Source: Candidatus Thorarchaeota archaeon (lineage in GTDB: Archaea > Asgardarchaeota > Thorarchaeia > Thorarchaeales > Thorarchaeaceae). From it: a stretch of DNA of 5,978 nucleotides. Below, piece after piece: positions 1 through 5,978 of the stretch. Both the position numbers and the translations under genes were made by a program. The stretch lies in the NCBI GenBank assembly GCA_016839345.1, contig JAEOUL010000081.1:1-5978 (forward strand). The letters run 5' to 3'. Numbering within the stretch: position 1 is the first letter of the stretch; each line of letters opens with the position of its first letter. Below the pieces are notes generated by a model. It was not told the origin of the DNA and made no database searches. It saw nothing but the letters and a program-made list of their open reading frames with translations.

Positions 1-548
1 AAGATGTACTTGAATTAGGGTGCGGTTATGGTCGTGTCATTGAGCGTCTTCTTAAGATTGGTTGTAACGTGGTAGGTATAGATATTTCAAAGGACAGTCT
101 TGAGTTGGCTAGAGCATCATTTCGAATAAAACCCCTATGTCATTTGTTCCAGATGAACGCTCGTTCTTTAGCATTTCGCGACAACTCTTTCGATAAGACC
201 ATCTGTATCCAGAATGGAATATCGGCTTTTAAAATTGAACCCAAGGAGCTCCTATTGGAAACTGTAAGAGTGACCAGAAATGGAGGGACTTGCTTGTTTT
301 CTAGTTACTCCGACAGATTCTGGGAACATAGACTCGAATGGTTCAAAATCCAAGCATATGCAGGTTTACTAGGAGAGATTAACTGGAAAGAAACCAAGGA
401 AGGAGTTATTGTCTGTAAGGATGGATTCAGAGCAACCACATTTCGAAAACAGGATTTCTCAAGTCTGGCCTCATCATTGGGTTTCAACATTGAACTTATT
501 GAGATTGATAAATCCAGTATATTCTGTGAGATATCAGTCGAAAAATAG
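1..548 (+). CDS. Class I SAM-dependent methyltransferase, C-terminal part (5' end outside window)
   Basis: The reading frame is open from base 3 (the first two bases belong to a cut codon) to a TAG at 546-548, giving about 181 residues. The first residues already form the glycine-rich SAM-binding motif I (LELGCGYGR), followed by GIDIS about 15 residues later, whose acidic residue normally contacts the SAM ribose. A post-motif segment, NARSLAFRDNSFD, matches the D/N-A-x-x-L-x-F-x-D-x-S-F-D pattern of the Methyltransf_11/25 type. Since motif I sits at the very edge, the missing part is probably a short N-terminal helix region. The GTG at 69 lies downstream of motif I, so it is not the true start. 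The C-terminal half (IQAYAGLLGEINWKE onward, ending in a beta-strand-like FCEISVEK) is less recognisable and would decide the substrate, which I cannot name. The gene is convergent with the Nfn operon, 24 bases from its stop. The fold is secure; the substrate is unknown. Confidence 0.85.
   Translation, partial: DVLELGCGYGRVIERLLKIGCNVVGIDISKDSLELARASFRIKPLCHLFQMNARSLAFRDNSFDKTICIQNGISAFKIEPKELLLETVRVTRNGGTCLFSSYSDRFWEHRLEWFKIQAYAGLLGEINWKETKEGVIVCKDGFRATTFRKQDFSSLASSLGFNIELIEIDKSSIFCEISVEK
541..545 (-). terminator. Possible U-tract terminator after nfnB
   Basis: On the - strand the sequence about 28 bases past the nfnB stop reads CTATTTTTC. A short U-run is all that archaeal termination often needs, but this one is only five bases, lies within the last codons of the convergent methyltransferase gene, and has no hairpin before it. 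The 24-base gap between the convergent genes (549-572) holds no stem-loop. Confidence 0.2.
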
Positions 549-572
549 TGTCACGAGAGTTCCACGGAAATC

Positions 573-2848
<2,276 letters not shown>

Positions 2849-2953
2849 TCAATCACTGCCTCGAGACATCTCAATATAATCCGTGTGATTTGCGATGCGA
2901 CAACATGCCTGAGATAAGCGTTTGGGTTAGGTACAATGTTGAATTGATAGAAA
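2849..2953 (-). promoter_or_regulatory. Intergenic region with candidate nfnAB promoter
   Basis: This is the only sizeable gap in the window. On the - strand a TTATATT element (2873-2879) lies inside GATTATATTGAG, centred about 28 bases before the nfnA ATG. In an archaeon this would be a TATA box giving a leaderless or nearly leaderless mRNA. No convincing purine-rich BRE precedes it. Read as a bacterial -10 (TATATT), no good -35 at 17 bases is visible. A short inverted repeat, GAGA-CA-TCTC (2863-2872), lies between this element and the ATG and could be an operator half-site pair, but it is only four bases per arm. No hairpin-plus-U-tract terminator for the upstream VWA gene is seen, so read-through from that gene is possible. 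Confidence 0.4.
2859..2862 (-). promoter_or_regulatory. Weak Shine-Dalgarno-like GAGG upstream of nfnA
   Basis: GAGG lies 10 bases before the nfnA ATG, longer than the ideal spacing and much weaker than the sites of the two downstream-coupled genes. If the TATA-like element at 2873-2879 is the promoter, the transcript would begin only a few bases before the ATG and this site would not be in the mRNA, so only one of the two elements is likely to be used. Confidence 0.3.
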
Positions 2954-4675
2954 TTAAGAGCTGTAAGCATTGTGAACCTCTCTTACTACTAGACCTAGTA
3001 AATCTTTAGAAGACTTGATATGGTACACAACAGCACCAGCATCTTCAAGAGCTCGACACGTCTTGGTCGATCTCTTTCCGCCAATGTGAAAAAGGAATAA
3101 TTTGTGGCCAGACAGTGACAAGTCACGAACAGTTTCTACAAATTTATTCCAATTTGCAATCTCAGCATCGGTCATCATAAGGATCATTATCTTAGATTCT
3201 GCTGCATTACAAACCTTGGTCATCTTCTTCACAGGCGCCACAGTTCCTTCACCTTGATATGCTAGAAGAACTCGCTCTACCACAGACCTTGTGGAAGACC
3301 ATTCGCTTGACCTGCTCTCGCTCGAAAAATTGATTGCAGCAACTCTTGATCCCTTTCGAAGAGCCACATCTATAGCTGCAAAAGCAGCAATCAATGCAGC
3401 ATGATAGGATCCACTAATTTTCTTAGATGTCATACCCCATGTCATTGAGCCACTTGAGTCAATGACTATGAGCATATCAGGGAGCGATTTGAACTGCTGC
3501 ATCCCTTCTGATGTCACTTTCAACCATTTGCGTGTTGATAAGTTTGGAATTAAGATTGGAAAGGTTTGCAATGATTGAACAATATCAAGTTCCTCAACTG
3601 GATCGCCCATTCTCCAAACTTGAGGTGTAAGAGGAGCAGAACCTGAGTACTTCTGTTCGATCACTTCTATACGGAGTGTGCCATGTGCTTTTGCACGATA
3701 CCAAAATCGAATCCAGTCATTGTCCAGAGATTTAACTCCAGCTGCGATATATACTCCTTCCAAGTCTTCTAGGTTTCCTCCACGTTCTTCGACTTCTATA
3801 GCAAGTCGCTCCATTTCAGCATCAGTATCAGGTATTGAGTTACTATCTAAACACTTTCGAGCAAGGTCTCCATTTCGTATCTCAATTGGACTACCCATTA
3901 CTGCATCAACATCGAGTGGCACAATCACAGCATTTACAGCAATATCAGTATCAGCGGCATTTTCCATGATTTGATTACACATACCGGGAAGTTGGTCATT
4001 TTTCTCTGGCAACCATTCTGCAATTATTTTTGCGATATTCTCACAGGCTTTTGGCCATCGAGATTCACTATCAATTGCCTTACGCGCAACATTGGCTATC
4101 CTCCTAGCAGCCTCAAAGGATTGATCATCAATTGATGCTGTTGCAGGAATTGGAAATCCCCACATTGCGCGATAAGTAGCAACAATCAGTATCCAAAGAG
4201 AACTGTGTTCTTGACATCTTATTGCAGACTCATGAAGTGTAGCATTTATCCTGTCATGAGTCAGTGTAGGATAGCGCTTTAGGAGTTTTGAGTCAACAAC
4301 AAGATCTGCAAACAGATTACAGACAAACATTGCGGTTGCATCATTGACTTTCCTTCTTGCACTGGAAAACATCAACCCATTTGTCACGCCATCATATGGA
4401 CATAGTAGATAATGTTGCATCTCATGATGACAAACAGACCGAAGGTAGGGTTCAGCTTCGTTTGCATCCATGTATAGAGGTACACCAGCTGTGTTCAGGT
4501 GAATTGTCCAAGTATCAGAATCAATATAGAAGAAACTAGATGCATCTGATAAACTCTCTATTACTGGTTCAGGCAATGGCGGATGATAGAAGTCAGTGAG
4601 TGCCTGACTCCAAGCTCTTCTGGCAACTTCCAAGAGTCCTTGTCCATTAGAAGCAGCTTCAAAGGCACCTGACAT
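2954..4675 (-). CDS. VWA domain protein with N-terminal HExxH metallopeptidase-like domain, partner of MoxR ATPase
   Basis: The protein has 573 residues and no signal peptide or membrane segment, so it is probably cytoplasmic. The N-terminal third contains HHEMQHY with an HExxH zinc site (H84, E85, H88). About 30 residues on, NLFADLVVD (120-128) offers D124 or D128 as a third ligand, as in the predicted metallopeptidases of the DUF2201/COG3864 kind. A helical middle (about 140-340) includes DNDWIRFWYRAKAHG, followed by a linker with WRMGDPVEELD (354-364). The C-terminal VWA domain (about 400-573) has a complete MIDAS: D406-x-S408-x-S410 (DSSGSM), T478 in GEGT, and D503 in MTDAEI. VWA proteins paired with MoxR ATPases act as substrate adaptors or chaperones in metalloenzyme maturation; the client here is unknown. 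The gene starts 5 bases after the MoxR stop, with AGGAGGA 8 bases before its ATG, so the two are co-translated. Domain calls are firm; whether the peptidase site is active is inference. Confidence 0.88.
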   Translation of the reverse strand: MSGAFEAASNGQGLLEVARRAWSQALTDFYHPPLPEPVIESLSDASSFFYIDSDTWTIHLNTAGVPLYMDANEAEPYLRSVCHHEMQHYLLCPYDGVTNGLMFSSARRKVNDATAMFVCNLFADLVVDSKLLKRYPTLTHDRINATLHESAIRCQEHSSLWILIVATYRAMWGFPIPATASIDDQSFEAARRIANVARKAIDSESRWPKACENIAKIIAEWLPEKNDQLPGMCNQIMENAADTDIAVNAVIVPLDVDAVMGSPIEIRNGDLARKCLDSNSIPDTDAEMERLAIEVEERGGNLEDLEGVYIAAGVKSLDNDWIRFWYRAKAHGTLRIEVIEQKYSGSAPLTPQVWRMGDPVEELDIVQSLQTFPILIPNLSTRKWLKVTSEGMQQFKSLPDMLIVIDSSGSMTWGMTSKKISGSYHAALIAAFAAIDVALRKGSRVAAINFSSESRSSEWSSTRSVVERVLLAYQGEGTVAPVKKMTKVCNAAESKIMILMMTDAEIANWNKFVETVRDLSLSGHKLFLFHIGGKRSTKTCRALEDAGAVVYHIKSSKDLLGLVVREVHNAYSS

Positions 4676-4680
4676 TCACT

Positions 4681-5978
4681 TTATCCTCCTATTTGTTTAT
4701 CAATCTCCTCTTTCAGATTAAGAGCAGCAGTTCCTCCTGATATCTCAAGGAAAACTGCGGACTCTGGTTTGTCACCTGTCACATAGATTACTACCGTAAG
4801 ACCATCTGATCTCACTATCTTCCTCTTTGGAGGACTAAGGGTTTCTTTCAGAACACTTGTCAACTTCGGAAACTGAAGACTGATTGTTGTCCAGAGATCT
4901 TGCCATTGCTCGAAAGTGATAGCAAATTGAGTGAGTGTTAGACGATGGAGTGCTTCGGATACCTGTTTTAGGAGCATGCTTCGATTTGGAAAATCAGTTT
5001 CCTTCAGCAGATCTTCATGTATCCCAGTCAACTCGTCTACATTATGGTTTTTAATTCCCTTTTCGATATTCTTGACCATCTTCTGATAACTTGATTTTTT
5101 CAATGCCTTTGCCAGTTCAATGTGGTCTATGCGGACAAGAAGGTCACTCTTTGCCATATCTTTTAGCTCCTCCATAGCATCCTTCGATTCTCTACCTTGT
5201 TTCATTGAGTCCATCAAAGCAATCGCAGGAGCTCGCTGAGCAAATCGTGATGCAGATAACTCAACAAGATGTTTGGTATATGCATAGAGATCTCCATAGT
5301 AAGGTGACCTATCAAGTTCATCTCGAACATATTGTGTACGGTGCCAGAAAACGAGAGGAGCAAGTGATTTGACTATTTCAACACTGACCTCAGAGACACC
5401 AACCAACCAAGCTGCAGCTTTGGCGTATCTGTTGAGATCCTTCGCTGCTCGGACACTCAAGGGGATGATAACCTTATTGCACACGCTCTTTGCAGTGTTG
5501 AAATGGCAACCATCGCAGAGACCTGTTTCTACTGTGAATCCTGATGATTGACTCTTGTCGGAGCGAATGCAGGCACCAAATTCTCTAACTACTGAACGCA
5601 TAAATTCTGATGCTTCAGACGACACTGATACCTTGTCAGCAAGATTCCAAATTGTTAGTAAATTCTCTTCTGTAAGAACCGCAGGAACTTGCCAGAGTTC
5701 ATCGTAACCAAACAACCTGTCATCCCGAGAGGCAAGGATCAGCTCTAAGTCGTTAACTGATGGCATTGTTATTGGGACTGCAATTCCAAAACGGTCGAGG
5801 AAAGGAGGACCGATATCAAATGTTCCTGCATCAGTAGGATTCAATGTACCATACAAGCAGAATTCTTCACACCGTTTGACTTCATCATAGTATTTCATCT
5901 CACCCTCAGCGAGGAGAGAGAGGAGTATATTCTGAGCATGAGGTGTAAGTCTATTCACTTCATCAATGATCTTCCAGA
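4681..5978 (-). CDS. MoxR-family AAA+ ATPase, N-terminus outside window, with four-cysteine insert and long C-terminal extension
   Basis: The frame is open to the right edge, so Walker A and the start are missing. The GTG at 5956-5958 is an internal valine: the preceding codons read WKIIDE, completing the Walker B motif IIDEVNR. Counting from that valine as residue 1, sensor 1 is GTLNP (37-41), the arginine finger lies in FLDRFG (53-58), and a sensor 2 arginine is likely at R170 in LSVRAAKDL, followed by the lid helices ending in LVFWHR. These fit MoxR (usual LLAxxNP, LDRF, SPRA and LRHR elements). Two departures stand out. Cysteines C130, C148, C151 and C160 lie between the start of the lid and sensor 2, as if binding a metal or Fe-S cluster. 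After the lid there are about 220 further residues, first charged and helical (about 225-345), then a strand-rich end (380-410). MoxR ATPases drive VWA partners in remodelling or metal insertion; the partner is the next gene. Family call firm, client unknown. Confidence 0.88.
   Translation of the reverse strand, partial: WKIIDEVNRLTPHAQNILLSLLAEGEMKYYDEVKRCEEFCLYGTLNPTDAGTFDIGPPFLDRFGIAVPITMPSVNDLELILASRDDRLFGYDELWQVPAVLTEENLLTIWNLADKVSVSSEASEFMRSVVREFGACIRSDKSQSSGFTVETGLCDGCHFNTAKSVCNKVIIPLSVRAAKDLNRYAKAAAWLVGVSEVSVEIVKSLAPLVFWHRTQYVRDELDRSPYYGDLYAYTKHLVELSASRFAQRAPAIALMDSMKQGRESKDAMEELKDMAKSDLLVRIDHIELAKALKKSSYQKMVKNIEKGIKNHNVDELTGIHEDLLKETDFPNRSMLLKQVSEALHRLTLTQFAITFEQWQDLWTTISLQFPKLTSVLKETLSPPKRKIVRSDGLTVVIYVTGDKPESAVFLEISGGTAALNLKEEIDKQIGG
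4684..4690 (-). promoter_or_regulatory. Shine-Dalgarno site of the VWA gene, inside the end of the MoxR gene
   Basis: AGGAGGA on the - strand forms part of the final glycine codons of the MoxR gene, directly before its TAA, and lies 8 bases before the VWA ATG at 4673-4675. It is a near-perfect anti-16S match and fixes the VWA start. It shows the two genes are translated from one mRNA, probably coupled. Confidence 0.85.

Noticed and set aside
69..71. GTG at 69 as the start of the methyltransferase
   Set aside because: The frame is open further upstream and encodes SAM motif I (LELGCGYGR) before this codon, so the gene must start outside the window.
2891..2900. TGCGATGCGA tandem five-base repeat in the intergenic gap
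   Set aside because: Two copies of a five-base unit are expected by chance and are not linked to any other element.
3678..3974. 98-codon + strand open frame inside the VWA gene
   Set aside because: It is antisense to the VWA protein middle region; the Ser/Ile/Arg-rich translation is the expected shadow of the opposite strand.
5956..5958. GTG at 5958 as the start of the MoxR ATPase
   Set aside because: The codons before it read WKIIDE and complete the Walker B motif; a start here would cut the ATPase core.

Overview
The window holds five genes: one partial gene on the + strand (1-548), then four genes on the - strand read right to left (5978 down to 573). The coding regions are packed tightly. 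The only real intergenic gap is about 105 bases (2849-2953), and no RNA genes, insertion sequences, CRISPR arrays or long repeats were seen. The organism looks like an anaerobic prokaryote of moderate, slightly AT-rich composition. The NfnAB-type enzyme pair, a MoxR-type AAA+ ATPase with a long C-terminal extension, and a large metallopeptidase-VWA protein together suggest an archaeon (an Asgard or euryarchaeal lineage would fit). An anaerobic bacterium such as a thermophilic one cannot be excluded from this sequence alone.

Layout. 1-548 (+): the C-terminal part of a class I SAM-dependent methyltransferase whose start lies to the left of the window. 573-2848 (-): two genes with a one-base stop/start overlap encoding the small and large subunits of an NfnAB-type (NADH-dependent ferredoxin:NADP+ oxidoreductase / sulfide dehydrogenase / 'glutamate synthase small subunit') iron-sulfur flavoenzyme. 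2849-2953: an intergenic stretch with a TATA-like element, probably the promoter of that pair. 2954-4675 (-): a 573-residue protein with an N-terminal HExxH metallopeptidase-like region and a C-terminal von Willebrand factor A domain with a complete MIDAS. 4681-5978 (-): the C-terminal two thirds or so of a MoxR-family AAA+ ATPase, running off the right edge; it carries an unusual four-cysteine insert in its lid region.

How the genes work together. The ATPase and the VWA/peptidase gene are separated by 5 bases, with the ribosome binding site of the second gene embedded in the last codons of the first. They almost certainly form a MoxR-VWA functional pair, the arrangement known for chaperone-like systems that mature metalloenzymes (NorQ/NorD, CbbQ/CbbO, RavA/ViaA). 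The client of this pair is unknown. The Nfn pair just downstream moves electrons between NAD(H), NADP(H) and ferredoxin. Whether the two pairs are functionally linked or merely adjacent cannot be decided here. The methyltransferase is convergent to the Nfn genes and probably unrelated.
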